Shown piece by piece: positions 42,470 to 53,609 of a DNA stretch of 64,000 nucleotides. The first letter of the stretch is position 1. The number at the start of each line of letters is the position of its first letter. Where the stretch lies: positions 124,001-188,000 of the forward strand of contig NZ_BBMB01000005.1 in assembly GCF_000971235.1 (NCBI RefSeq), given 5' to 3'. The stretch is from Demequina subtropica (GTDB taxonomy: Bacteria; Actinomycetota; Actinomycetes; Actinomycetales; Demequinaceae). Under the pieces are notes generated by a model that was not told where the DNA came from, ran no database searches, and saw only the letters and a list, made by a program, of their open reading frames with translations. The translations under genes were made by a program, and so were the position numbers.

Positions 42470-42925
42470 CTACGACTCGTCGGCGGGGGCCAGGGGCCGG
42501 TTCTCGTAGAACGTCTGGAGGACCACCGTGGTGCGCGTGCTCACCGGCACCGCCTGCCGGATGTCGCGGATGAGCGCCTCCAGGTCGGGCGGCGTGGGGA
42601 CGCGGACGAACAGCATGTAGCTCGCGTCCCCCGCGATCGAGTGGCAGGCCTCGACCGCGGTGAGGTGCTCGAGCAGCTGCGGGACGTCGTCCCCCTGAGC
42701 GGGGTCGAGCGGCGTGATCTCGATGAACGCCGACAGCGGACGGCCGAGCGCCTCCGGGCTCACCAGCGCGCGGTAGCCGGAGATGACCCCGCTGGCCTCG
42801 AGGCGCTTCAGGCGCGCCTGGACCGCGGACGTGGACAGCCCGACCTGCCCCGCGAGCTGCGCGAGCGTGGCGCGAGCGTCGCGGGACACCTCCGCCACGA
42901 GCCTCGCATCCACCGGATCCCGCAT
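42470..42925 (-). CDS. Lrp/AsnC-family transcriptional regulator
   Basis: 151 residues. N-terminal helix-turn-helix (DARATLAQLAGQVGLSTSAVQARLKRLEASGVI) and C-terminal RAM/ligand domain (LSAFIEITPLD, then VEACHSIAGDASYMLFVRVPTPPDLEALI). The ATG at 42925 follows its own leaderless promoter. Divergent from the DUF6421 gene with 154 bp between start codons that contain two short inverted repeats; it likely regulates that operon in response to an amino acid. Confidence 0.93.
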   Translation of the reverse strand: MRDPVDARLVAEVSRDARATLAQLAGQVGLSTSAVQARLKRLEASGVISGYRALVSPEALGRPLSAFIEITPLDPAQGDDVPQLLEHLTAVEACHSIAGDASYMLFVRVPTPPDLEALIRDIRQAVPVSTRTTVVLQTFYENRPLAPADES

Positions 42926-42938
42926 GACACGGACCGTA
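42923..42938 (-). promoter_or_regulatory. Leaderless promoter of the AsnC-family gene
   Basis: Minus-strand TACGGT (42933-42938), seven bases, then the ATG at 42925. Confidence 0.6.
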
Positions 42939-42984
42939 CCGCATCGGCGGCGCGCCCGCGCCGCTCCACGCGCATGTTGACCGA

Positions 42985-43056
42985 CGCAATCCTTGCGACG
43001 GGCCGCTCTAGACGAAATTACTCCCGTCCTGCATGCTCGGCTTAGGAAGATTTCCT
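42985..43056. promoter_or_regulatory. Paired 5-3-5 inverted repeats, probable AsnC-type operator
   Basis: CGCAA-TCC-TTGCG (42985-42997) and AGGAA-GAT-TTCCT (43044-43056) share the same arm and spacer lengths, 59 bp apart, in the divergent gap between the AsnC-family and DUF6421 genes. Lrp/AsnC proteins bind several such phased sites. Confidence 0.5.
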
Positions 43057-43079
43057 GCCCGACGATGAGGGAGGTCCCC

Positions 43080-44495
43080 ATGCCCGTCTCCGTTGAAGCC
43101 CCGCGGCCCGCGTCCGCCACGGACGTCCGCACGGTCGAGCACAGCGCCGAGTGGCTGCGCCTCAAGGCAGCCGCGACCGCGCTGCAGGCGTTGCAGGCCA
43201 AGGACGGCTCCGTGCCCTCCTCCGCGGATCACGCGGACGCACGCGACCACGTCGCGGGCATCGTCGACGCGATCCGTGCGCTCGCCCCGCTGTTCCCTCA
43301 TGACGTGGCCTACCTGGAGTCGCTGCCCCGCGACCTCTCCCGCTGGGCCGACGGCGGCTTCGGGGAACCGGACTTCCTCGACTCGCTGGTGCAGTTCCAG
43401 CCGCAAGAGCACCGGGTCGACGGGATCCGCCACCTCATCGTGTTCCCGATGTACACCCAGAACGGCTCCCCCGACCGTCACGTCGAGGCGCTGATCGCCG
43501 AGGCGATCTGGCCCGACTTCGTCGCGGACCTCGAGGCCGGCGACTACGGCAACCGGATGTTCGTCTCGCTCCGTCTCATCGACTTCACCGCCGGCTACGA
43601 CACGAACTCCGCGGTCCTCTTCCCCGAGACGATCGCGATGCGCGAGATCCCCCGCTTCACGTGGGGCGCGATCTTCCAGGACCGGGAGGCTGCGCGCTAC
43701 CGCCGTGTGGTCGCCGCGGCCGCCGACACCACCCGGCTGGAGATGCCCGACGAGGCAGCGGCCATGCTCGAGGACCAGGACCTGGCGGAGAAGACCTTCG
43801 TGATGTGGGACCTCATCCACGACCGCACCCACATGCGCGGGGACCTGCCGTTCGACCCGTTCATGATCAAGCAGAGGATGCCGTTCTTCCTCTACACGCT
43901 CGAGGAGCTGCGGTGCGACCTCACGGCGTTCCGCGAGGCCGTCGCGATCCAGCGGGCGCTCGACGCGCGCATCACCGCAAGCGAGGAGCTCGCCCCGAGC
44001 GAGGCGGACACGCTCAGGCACGCGGGGCTGGTCCAGTACGCGATCCTGTTCGACCGCATCTTCCGCTTCCCGATCACCGGGAGCCGCATCAGGAACTACG
44101 ACGGGCTGGGCGGGCAGCTCCTGTTCGCGTGGCTGCACCGGAAGCATGTGATCGAGTGGCGCGACGTCGAGCTCAGCATCCGCTGGGACCAGGTGGCCGA
44201 TGCCGTGGTCGAGCTCAGCGACGCCATCAACGCGCTGTACTGGGAGTCCATCGACCGGCCCAAGACGGTGCATTGGCTCAAGGCGTACGAGCTCATCTCG
44301 GAGGTCCTCACCCCGAACCCCGCCTCGAAGTGGGCCGCGGGGCTCCCGCGCGAGGTCCTCGCGGGCCCGCCGAGGGGGTACACCGACGCCGTGATGGATG
44401 ACGAGTTCCCGCTGTCGATGTTCTTCGAGGCGCTCGAGAGGAAGATGAAGCCCGTGATCGAGTCCACCTCCGGTATCCGAGCCACGGCCGCGTGA
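43080..44495 (+). CDS. DUF6421 family protein
   Basis: 471 residues. It matches my recollection of the streptomycete DUF6421 group, with segments such as IRHLIVFPMYTQNGSPDRHVEAL, HDRTHMRGDLPFDPFMIKQRMPFF and YTLEELRCDLTAFREA, rich in His, Asp and Glu that could bind a metal (HDRTHMRGD). Cytoplasmic, no signal peptide. Biochemical role unknown. It is the first gene of a coupled pair with an SDR (4-bp overlap) and faces an AsnC regulator; this AsnC-DUF6421-SDR arrangement recurs in actinobacteria. The ATG at 43080 has GGGAGG upstream. Confidence 0.75.
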   Translation: MPVSVEAPRPASATDVRTVEHSAEWLRLKAAATALQALQAKDGSVPSSADHADARDHVAGIVDAIRALAPLFPHDVAYLESLPRDLSRWADGGFGEPDFLDSLVQFQPQEHRVDGIRHLIVFPMYTQNGSPDRHVEALIAEAIWPDFVADLEAGDYGNRMFVSLRLIDFTAGYDTNSAVLFPETIAMREIPRFTWGAIFQDREAARYRRVVAAAADTTRLEMPDEAAAMLEDQDLAEKTFVMWDLIHDRTHMRGDLPFDPFMIKQRMPFFLYTLEELRCDLTAFREAVAIQRALDARITASEELAPSEADTLRHAGLVQYAILFDRIFRFPITGSRIRNYDGLGGQLLFAWLHRKHVIEWRDVELSIRWDQVADAVVELSDAINALYWESIDRPKTVHWLKAYELISEVLTPNPASKWAAGLPREVLAGPPRGYTDAVMDDEFPLSMFFEALERKMKPVIESTSGIRATAA

Positions 44496-45175
44496 CCGTG
44501 ACTGACCTCAGCGGCCGGACGGTGCTGATCGCGGGCGCGACCAGCACCGTGGGGCTGGCCGCGACGCGCACGTTGCTGGCCGCCGGCGCCCGGGTGGTCG
44601 CCACGGGCCGCGACGCGGGCCGGCTCGCGCCGCTCGCCGCGCTCGGCGCCCGGACGGAGGTGGTGGACCTTGCGGACGAGGCCGCTGTCGCACGTCTCGC
44701 GGAGCGGCTGGGCGGCGACGGCACGGCGATCGACGGCGTGCTGCACCTGGTGGGCGGATGGCGTGGCGGCGGCGGGCTCGCGGGCCAGACCGAGGAGGAC
44801 TACCGGGTCCTCGAGACGTCGTTCAGCGCGCTCCGCCATGTCTCCCGTGCCTTCGACGAGGACCTGCGCCGCTCCCCCGCGGGCCGGCTCGCCATCGTCT
44901 CCTCGACGACCGTCGCACGTCCCCTCGCGGGCGGCGCCAACTACGCGGCGGTCAAGGCCGCGAGCGAGGCGTGGGTGCTGGCGGTGGCGCAGGGATATAC
45001 GAAGACGGCGCGCGACGCCGGCGCACCCTTGCGAGCCGCCGGCGTCATCTTCCGCGTCGCGAGCCTCGCCGGACTTGAGGACGCTGTCGCGCGGGCGTAT
45101 GCCGAGCTGTGGGACGCGACCGCCGAGGACGCGAACGGCTCGGTGATCGAGATCCATGGCGACGGGGTTCGATGA
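44492..45175 (+). CDS. SDR-family oxidoreductase (DUF6421 partner)
   Basis: 227 residues, classical short-chain dehydrogenase. Cofactor loop GATSTVGLAATRTL, LHLVGG in place of NNAG, Ser in IVSSTT, and the catalytic Tyr and Lys in ANYAAVKAASEAW. The GTG start lies inside the DUF6421 stop (GTGA), so they are translationally coupled and probably act in one pathway. Its stop in turn overlaps an ATG of a 14-codon reading frame. Confidence 0.88.
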   Translation: MTVTDLSGRTVLIAGATSTVGLAATRTLLAAGARVVATGRDAGRLAPLAALGARTEVVDLADEAAVARLAERLGGDGTAIDGVLHLVGGWRGGGGLAGQTEEDYRVLETSFSALRHVSRAFDEDLRRSPAGRLAIVSSTTVARPLAGGANYAAVKAASEAWVLAVAQGYTKTARDAGAPLRAAGVIFRVASLAGLEDAVARAYAELWDATAEDANGSVIEIHGDGVR

Positions 45176-45216
45176 CCGAGCCTGTCGCCAACGCGGAGAC
45201 CCTCACCGAGCGCTGA
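45172..45216 (+). other. 14-codon reading frame coupled to the SDR stop, possible vestige
   Basis: ATGA overlap with the SDR stop opens MTEPVANAETLTER and then stops. In related actinobacterial operons, as I recall, a threonine-aldolase-like gene follows the SDR here, so this may be the remaining start of a deleted third cistron. It may equally be chance. Confidence 0.3.
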
Positions 45217-45222
45217 CGCGCC

Positions 45223-45678
45223 TCACTGCAGGTCCGCGTACGCGAGCCTGCGCAACAGGTCGCCCAGCGCCACCTGCTCCTCCTCGGTGAGCGGCGCGTG
45301 CGTCTCGCGCTGCGCCCCCGCGATCGCCTCACGTGCCCGCGCGAACAGCGCGAGGCCCTCGGGCGTGGCCACGACGATGCGGGCGCGCCGGTCGGACGGA
45401 TCGAGCCGGCGCTCCACCAGCCCGCGCTCCTCGAGCCCGTCGACCAGAGCGACCACCTGGCTCGGGTCCAACCGCAGCCTCTCGGCCAGATCGCGCTGGG
45501 ACGGACCGACCTCGGCAGCGAGCGCGAGCACCGAGTAGGACCGCACCTTGAGGCCGAGACCGGACAGCGCGCGGTTGCCGGCGGTCGCCGCGAGCGCGCT
45601 GGCGCGTGCGAGCAGGAAGCTCGTGTCCGCGTCGAGCGCAGGCGAGACGCGCACCGGGGCATCGTCTGCGGTGGCCAT
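45223..45678 (-). CDS. MarR-family transcriptional regulator
   Basis: 151 residues. Winged helix at about 55-125 (LALAAEVGPSQRDLAERLRLDPSQVVALVDGLEERGLVERRLDPSDRRARIVV) with flanking dimerisation helices. It is divergent from a four-gene catabolic operon across a 25-bp nested inverted repeat, so it is very probably its repressor. CAGGAT and six bases precede the ATG, suggesting a leaderless or near-leaderless transcript. MarR proteins in such positions often bind aromatic acids or their CoA thioesters. Confidence 0.92.
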   Translation of the reverse strand: MATADDAPVRVSPALDADTSFLLARASALAATAGNRALSGLGLKVRSYSVLALAAEVGPSQRDLAERLRLDPSQVVALVDGLEERGLVERRLDPSDRRARIVVATPEGLALFARAREAIAGAQRETHAPLTEEEQVALGDLLRRLAYADLQ

Positions 45679-45701
45679 GCCGCCATCCTGCCACGAGACG
45701 T

Positions 45702-45726
45702 GAGAAATTCAATCATTGACATTCTC
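45702..45726. promoter_or_regulatory. MarR operator of the catabolic operon
   Basis: Nested inverted repeat: GAGAA (45702-45706) with TTCTC (45722-45726) outside, TCAAT (45709-45713) with ATTGA (45715-45719) inside, around a single central C. It is AT-rich and lies between the divergent MarR and SDR genes. Confidence 0.8.
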
Positions 45727-45769
45727 AACGACCGGTGCTGTGCTGAGTCCTGAACAAAGGAGTTCTGCG

Positions 45770-46717
45770 ATGTCCTCACAGCTTGCCCCGCTCGCCGGCC
45801 GCGCCGCGATCGTCACCGGCTCCGGCCGCGGCCTCGGCCTCGCCTACGCCCTCGAGCTCGCCCGCCAGGGCGCGTCCGTCGTGGTGAACGACGTCGATGA
45901 GACGGCCGCGCACGACGCCGTCGCCGCGATCGAGAGCGCGGGAGGCGCCGCCGTCGCCGTGGTCGCCCCGGTGGGGCCGACCGAGACGGCCGATGCGCTG
46001 CTCGCCGCGGCGCTCGACAGCTTCGGTCGCCTCGACATCCTCGTGACCAACGCGGGCGTGCTGCGCGACACCGTGCTGTGGAAGATGTCCGACGACGACT
46101 TCGACACGGTGATCTCCGTGCACCTCAGGGGGACGTTCACATGCGTGCGTGCGGCCGCCACCTACTTCAGGGAGAACGGGGTGCCCGGGCGCATCGTCTG
46201 CATCGGCTCCCCCACCGGGCAGCGCGGCAACTTCGGCCAGACCAACTACGCCGCCGCCAAGGCGGGGATCGTCGGCATGGTGCGCACGTGGGCGATGGAG
46301 CTCAAGCGCGCCGGCGTCTCCGTCAACGCGGTGATCCCCGTCGCCGCGACCGCGATGACCGCGACGGTCCCGTACTTCGCCGCCGCGGTCGAGGCCGATG
46401 CCGCGGGCGAGCCGATGCCGGAGTTCTTCCGCCACGATCTCGGATTCGGCACGTCGGACGACGTCGCGGGGCTCGTGGCGTATCTGGCCTCGGACGCCGC
46501 TGCGGACATCACCGGGCAGGCGCTCGGCATCGGCGGCGACCGCATCCAGGTGTGGTCGCACCCCGAACCCGTGGCGACCGCGTATCGCGACGGCGGGTGG
46601 AGCTTCGAGGCGCTCACGGCCGACCTCCCGGGGCTGCTCGACGGGAACCTCCAGTCGGTGGGCGAGCGCTTCCCCCCGCTGCCCGAGTCGCTCGTGCGGC
46701 CGGCGCCCACCGCCTGA
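45770..46717 (+). CDS. SDR-family oxidoreductase, first gene of the catabolic operon
   Basis: 315 residues. Cofactor motif VTGSGRGLGLAYA, NNAG-equivalent VTNAGVLRD, WKMSDDDFD, and the catalytic Tyr and Lys in TNYAAAKAGIVG. It resembles the 3-hydroxyacyl-CoA dehydrogenase module of multifunctional enzymes and the dehydrogenases of ring-acid beta-oxidation. The C-terminal 50 residues extend beyond the usual SDR length. AAAGGAG precedes the ATG. It starts the operon with amidohydrolase (8 bp gap), MaoC and CoA-ligase genes. Confidence 0.92.
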   Translation: MSSQLAPLAGRAAIVTGSGRGLGLAYALELARQGASVVVNDVDETAAHDAVAAIESAGGAAVAVVAPVGPTETADALLAAALDSFGRLDILVTNAGVLRDTVLWKMSDDDFDTVISVHLRGTFTCVRAAATYFRENGVPGRIVCIGSPTGQRGNFGQTNYAAAKAGIVGMVRTWAMELKRAGVSVNAVIPVAATAMTATVPYFAAAVEADAAGEPMPEFFRHDLGFGTSDDVAGLVAYLASDAAADITGQALGIGGDRIQVWSHPEPVATAYRDGGWSFEALTADLPGLLDGNLQSVGERFPPLPESLVRPAPTA

Positions 46718-46725
46718 GCGCCGCC

Positions 46726-47610
46726 ATGACACGCTACGAGCCCGCGATCGATCTCGATGCGATCGAGGCGATCGACGTCCACGTCCACATCGAGGTCGAC
46801 GGTCACGGGCACACGTCCCTGCCGCCCGACCTGGTCGAGGCCGCCTCGCGGTACTTCCGCACCGACGGGCCGCGCCCCGAGCTCGAGGCGATCGCGACGT
46901 ACTACCGCGAGCGCCGCATGGCCGCCGTGGTCTTCACCGTCGACGCCGAGACGCAGCTGGGCCACCCGACGCTCGACAGCGCCGCAATCGCGTCGCAGGC
47001 CGCCGACCACGCGGACGTCCTCATCCCCTTCGGCTCGGTCGACCCGCATCGTCCCAATGCGGTGGACCGGGTGACGAGCCTGGTCGAGGACCACGGCGTC
47101 CGCGGCTTCAAGCTCCACCCCACCGTCCAGGGCTTCGACCCGTCGGACGAGCGCTGGTACCCGCTCTACGCGGCGATCCAGGACGCGGGCGTGCCCGCGC
47201 TGTTCCACACCGGGCAGACCGGGATCGGGGCCGGCCTTCCCGGCGGCCGCGGGCTCCGGCTCGGGCTCTCGAACCCGATGCTGCTCGACGGCGTGGCCGC
47301 GGACTTCCCCGACCTCGACATCGTGATGGCGCACCCGAGCGTGCCGTGGCAGGACGAGGCCCTCGCGGTCGCGACCCACAAGCACCGCACCTGGATCGAC
47401 CTCTCGGGCTGGGGGCCGCGGTACTTCCCCGAGCAGCTGGTCCGCGCCGCGAACTCGTACCTCAAGGACCGCATCCTGTTCGGCACGGATTATCCGCTGC
47501 TCACCCCCGACCGCTGGCTCGAGGACATCGGCCAGACCGCGCTCAAGCCCGAGCGCCTGCCCGCGATCCTCAAGGACAACGCCGTCCGACTGCTGAGGCT
47601 CGGCTCGTGA
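46726..47610 (+). CDS. Amidohydrolase family 2 protein
   Basis: 294 residues, metal-dependent barrel. HxH at His19/His21 (AIDVHVHIE), GFKLHPTVQGFDP, the conserved His of LFHTGQTG, AHPSVPW and LFGTDYPLLTPD with the catalytic Asp. Members of this group hydrolyse or decarboxylate (ACMSD/resorcylate-type). Lying between a dehydrogenase and a MaoC hydratase, it may act on a CoA-ester or a ring-opened product. The substrate cannot be assigned. Confidence 0.88.
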   Translation: MTRYEPAIDLDAIEAIDVHVHIEVDGHGHTSLPPDLVEAASRYFRTDGPRPELEAIATYYRERRMAAVVFTVDAETQLGHPTLDSAAIASQAADHADVLIPFGSVDPHRPNAVDRVTSLVEDHGVRGFKLHPTVQGFDPSDERWYPLYAAIQDAGVPALFHTGQTGIGAGLPGGRGLRLGLSNPMLLDGVAADFPDLDIVMAHPSVPWQDEALAVATHKHRTWIDLSGWGPRYFPEQLVRAANSYLKDRILFGTDYPLLTPDRWLEDIGQTALKPERLPAILKDNAVRLLRLGS

Positions 47611-47659
47611 CAGCGCCGACCCGCCGCATCGTCCCCACCTCCGAAGAAAGGCACCGCCC

Positions 47660-48115
47660 ATGACCACCACCGTCCCCTACGCCGAGGTCCCGTCGCTTGT
47701 GGGCCGCGACCTGGGCTGGTCCGACTGGCTCGAGGTCACGCAGGACCGCGTGAACGTGTTCGCCGATGCGGTGGACGACCACCAGTGGATCCACGTCGAG
47801 CCCGAGCGGGCGCGCGCGGAGAGCCCGTTCGGGGGCCCCATCGCGCACGGCTTCCTGTCGCTGTCGCTCACCACCAGGTTCTGGACCGAGCTGCTCGAGG
47901 TCGACGGCGTCACCACCAAGGTCAACTATGGGTTGGACAAGGTGCGCTTCATCTCCCCCGTGCAGGTGGGCGCGCGGGTCCGGATGAACGCCGTGATCGC
48001 GGAGGTGGCCGAGATCCCCGGCGGCTTCCAGCTCACGGTCGACCAGACCATCGAGATCGAGGGCGGCACCAAGCCCGCGGTCGCGGCGCGGGGGCTCTAC
48101 CGCTTCTACGCCTGA
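47660..48115 (+). CDS. MaoC-family dehydratase
   Basis: 151 residues, single hot-dog domain. The hydratase-2 motif FADAVDDHQWIHVEPERAR...SPFGGPIAHGFLSLSL carries the catalytic Asp/His pair. It resembles mycobacterial HtdX/NodN-like (R)-specific enoyl-CoA hydratases. It would hydrate an enoyl-CoA made by the downstream ligase and an acyl-CoA dehydrogenase encoded elsewhere. Confidence 0.93.
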   Translation: MTTTVPYAEVPSLVGRDLGWSDWLEVTQDRVNVFADAVDDHQWIHVEPERARAESPFGGPIAHGFLSLSLTTRFWTELLEVDGVTTKVNYGLDKVRFISPVQVGARVRMNAVIAEVAEIPGGFQLTVDQTIEIEGGTKPAVAARGLYRFYA

Positions 48116-48157
48116 ACCACGGCAACACCCCACCCCCATTGCATCAGCGAGGATGAC

Positions 48158-49708
48158 ATGAAGAACCAGGGGCTCGGCGACTGGATCGCGCGGCGACGCA
48201 TCAAGTCCGAAGGCGACACGGCGCTCATCTGGCCGGGCGGCACCTACACCTACGACGAGTTCGCGGACAGGGTCGCGCGGCTCACGCAGGCCCTCGCCGA
48301 CCGCGGGCTCGCCAAGCGCGACCGGCTCGTGTATCTGGGCAACAACACCCCGGACTTCCTCACCACGTTCTTCGCGTGCGGCGCGCTGGGCGCGGTCTTC
48401 GTGCCGCTCAACACGCGCCTCGCACCGCGCGAGCTCGAGTACATGATCGAGGACTCGGGGGCGGTGTTCCTGGTGACGCACGAGTCGGTCCGCTCGCTCG
48501 CGCGGGCGGCCGCGTGGTCGAGCGGTATCCGCAAGCGCCTGGTGGTCGACGGGGAGGCCGACCTCCCGGCGGTGGAGAGCCTCGACGAGGTGGTCGCGGC
48601 GACGGAGCCCTGGACGCTCGACGTCGAGGTCACGCTGGAGGACCCCGCGATGATCCTCTACACCTCCGGCACCACCGGACGCCCCAAGGGTGCGGTCCTC
48701 ACCCACGGCAACCTCACGTGGAACGTCATCAACGCGATCGTCGACTACGACGTCACGCGGGACGAGGTCGCGATGATGATGTCACCCATGTTCCACGTCG
48801 CGGCGCTCAGCATGGGCGCGCTGCCCACGCTGCTCAAGGGCGGCGCGGTGGTGCTCCACGAGCGCTTCGACGGAGGCGACGTGCTGCGCGCGGTCGCCGA
48901 GCACGGCATCACCAGCCTCTCGGGCGTCCCGACGACCTTCCAGTTCCTCTCGGAGCACCCCGACTGGGAGTCGACCGATCTGTCGAGCATCCGCAAGCTC
49001 ACGTGCGGCGGATCGGCGATGCCGGCGCGCGTGGTCGAGGCGTACGAGGCGCGCGGGCTCGCGTTCTCGAGCGGCTACGGGATGACCGAGGCCTCCCCCG
49101 GCGCGACGTCCCTGCCGGTGACCAAGACGCGGGACCACGTGGGCACGTCCGGCCTCGCGCACTTCTTCACCGACGTGCGCATCGTCGGCCCCGAGGGCGA
49201 TGTGCTGCCGCCCGGCGAGGCGGGCGAGATCCAGATCAGCGGACCCAACGTCATCCGCGAGTACTGGCGTCGCCCCGAGGCGACGGCCGAGGCGCGCGAC
49301 GGCGAGTGGCTGCGCACCGGCGACGTCGGCCGGCTCGACGAGGACGGCTACCTCACCGTGACCGACCGCCTCAAGGACATGATCATCTCGGGCGGCGAGA
49401 ACGTGTACCCCGCCGAGATCGAGCAGCTGGTGATGGAGATGCCCGAGGTGCGGTCGGTCGCCGTCATCGGCGTCCCCGACGAGCGCTGGGGCGAGGTGCC
49501 GCTCGCGGTCGTCGCGCTCCACGAGGGCGCCGAGGTCACGCCCGACGACATCCTGGGGCACGTGCGCGGACGCGTCGCGAAGTACAAGCTGCCGCGCGCG
49601 GCGATCCTGGTGGACGACCTCCCCCGCACCGCGAGCGGCAAGGTCCGCAAGATCGAGCTGCGCCAGCAGTTCCCGGCGCTGCCGGACACCGCGGCGCGGG
49701 GCGGATGA
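48158..49708 (+). CDS. Acyl-CoA synthetase (AMP-forming)
   Basis: 516 residues. P-loop LYTSGTTGRPKGAVLTH, SGYGMTEASPG, WLRTGDVGRLDEDGYLTVTDRLKDMIISGGENVYPAEIE, and the C-terminal lysine in PRTASGKVRK. A fatty-acid or aryl-acid CoA ligase; chain length not predictable. GAGGATGAC precedes the ATG. It is the last gene of the operon and ends against the 3' end of rnpB, overlapping it by about 6 bases. Confidence 0.95.
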   Translation: MKNQGLGDWIARRRIKSEGDTALIWPGGTYTYDEFADRVARLTQALADRGLAKRDRLVYLGNNTPDFLTTFFACGALGAVFVPLNTRLAPRELEYMIEDSGAVFLVTHESVRSLARAAAWSSGIRKRLVVDGEADLPAVESLDEVVAATEPWTLDVEVTLEDPAMILYTSGTTGRPKGAVLTHGNLTWNVINAIVDYDVTRDEVAMMMSPMFHVAALSMGALPTLLKGGAVVLHERFDGGDVLRAVAEHGITSLSGVPTTFQFLSEHPDWESTDLSSIRKLTCGGSAMPARVVEAYEARGLAFSSGYGMTEASPGATSLPVTKTRDHVGTSGLAHFFTDVRIVGPEGDVLPPGEAGEIQISGPNVIREYWRRPEATAEARDGEWLRTGDVGRLDEDGYLTVTDRLKDMIISGGENVYPAEIEQLVMEMPEVRSVAVIGVPDERWGEVPLAVVALHEGAEVTPDDILGHVRGRVAKYKLPRAAILVDDLPRTASGKVRKIELRQQFPALPDTAARGG

Positions 49709-50080
49709 GCTGGCCGATACGCCGGGTTCTGTCTCTCGCACCCGTTGCCGGGAACGAGGGGCGACCATCCATCTAGGCCCTGGATTGCTCCAGGGCTCAA
49801 GCAACCTACCCGCATGCTCGGGCGAGCAGCCCTCGAACGCATGCTGTCTGGTCTTGCTCCGGGTGGGGTTTACCTTGCCGCTCCTGTCACCAGTCGCGCG
49901 GTGAGCTCTTACCTCACCCTTTCACCCTTACCCCGCTCCCTAAGGAACGAGGCGGTCTGCTCTCTGTGGCACTGTCCCGCGGGTCACCCCGGGTGGCCGT
50001 TAGCCATCACCCTGCTCTATGGAGCCCGGACGTTCCTCGGGACCCTTGTGGGGTCACGCGGCCGCCTGGCCAGCTCATCC
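49703..50080 (-). ncRNA. rnpB: RNase P RNA, class A
   Basis: The RNA subunit of ribonuclease P, which trims tRNA 5' ends. About 378 nt. The conserved 5' block GAGGAACGTCCGGGCTCC (50021-50038, minus strand) and the 3' block ACAGAACCCGGCGTATCGG (49714-49732) form P4 and neighbouring core; AGATGGATGGTCGCC is also present. The ends GGATGAGCTGGCC and its complement at 49703-49715 make the 13-bp P1 helix, which sets the boundaries. The sequence is of actinobacterial type. Confidence 0.95.
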
Positions 50081-50086
50081 GCGCTC

Positions 50087-52819
<2,733 letters not shown>

Positions 52820-52843
52820 GCCGGACCTCCGTGGGGACCCGCG

Positions 52844-53494
52844 CTACCGCACGCGCGGCGACGGCACCGCGCGGCCCACGCCGTGCCGCGGCTCCACCAC
52901 GAGCACCGGCACGTCGCTGTGGTGCACCAGATGGTCTGAGACGGTCCCGAGCACGCGCCGGGAGAGCCCGTGACCCCGCCGCCCGACCACCAGCAGGTCG
53001 ACGTCGTTGTCCGCGGCGCACCGCAGCAGCGCCTCCCCCGGCGGCCCGGCGAGCACCTCGATGTTGACCGGGGCGTCCGGCGCGAGGGCCCGCGCGCGCT
53101 CGAGGTGCGCCGAGGCCGCCTCCATGTCCTCGGGCTCCTCGGGGTCGGTGGCGTCGTATCCCACCACCTCGGCGAGCACCACCTGCCCGCATCGGTCGCC
53201 CATCGCCGCCATCGCGAGCTCGAGGGCGCGCTCCGCCTCCGGAGATCCGTCGACGCCCACGAGCACCCGGAGCCCCGGGCTCGCGTCGCGCGACGCGGGC
53301 GGGCCGTCCGGCGACGCATCGGCCACGCGAGGCGTGCGCTCGACCCGCTCGAGCGCCATCGGCACGAACAAGGGACCCAGCGCGATCGCGACGACGATCC
53401 AGCGACGGTCGTGCCCGCGGCGCACCATCCACGCACCGGTGATGACCCCGGTGCCGACCCACACCGCGGCCGCGATCAGTGGCCATGCGTCCAC
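52844..53494 (-). CDS. Membrane-anchored universal stress protein
   Basis: 216 residues. Two N-terminal hydrophobic segments (about 4-24 and 30-48), then one UspA domain from about residue 75 (LRVLVGVDGSPEAERAL) with the ATP-binding tail VVGRRGHGLSRRVLGTVSDHLV, near the GxxG-x9-GS pattern but with one residue fewer between the glycines. It resembles membrane-tethered Usp proteins next to transporters. GTG start defined by its leaderless promoter; the P-type ATPase follows after 24 bp, suggesting nucleotide-dependent control of the pump. Confidence 0.85.
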   Translation of the reverse strand: MDAWPLIAAAVWVGTGVITGAWMVRRGHDRRWIVVAIALGPLFVPMALERVERTPRVADASPDGPPASRDASPGLRVLVGVDGSPEAERALELAMAAMGDRCGQVVLAEVVGYDATDPEEPEDMEAASAHLERARALAPDAPVNIEVLAGPPGEALLRCAADNDVDLLVVGRRGHGLSRRVLGTVSDHLVHHSDVPVLVVEPRHGVGRAVPSPRVR

Positions 53495-53506
53495 CTCTCC
53501 ACACTA
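53492..53506 (-). promoter_or_regulatory. Leaderless promoter of the universal stress gene
   Basis: Minus-strand TAGTGT (53501-53506), six bases GGAGAG, then the GTG at 53494. Confidence 0.55.
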
Positions 53507-53593
53507 TGCCGATCCATGCGATGCCGAGCGCCCAGCGTCCGCCGTACGCCGGGCCTGCGACCTCCGTCGGGGGGACCGGTGCCGCGCAGCCCC

Positions 53594-53609
53594 TACCCTT
53601 GTCCCCGTG
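53594..53609 (+). promoter_or_regulatory. Leaderless promoter of yaaA
   Basis: TACCCT (53594-53599), seven bases, then the GTG at 53607; no SD sequence. Confidence 0.6.

Noticed and set aside
40064-45216. Helicase, AsnC and DUF6421 genes as one defence island
   Set aside because: Each has its own promoter and direction, composition matches the core, and no nuclease or methylase accompanies them.
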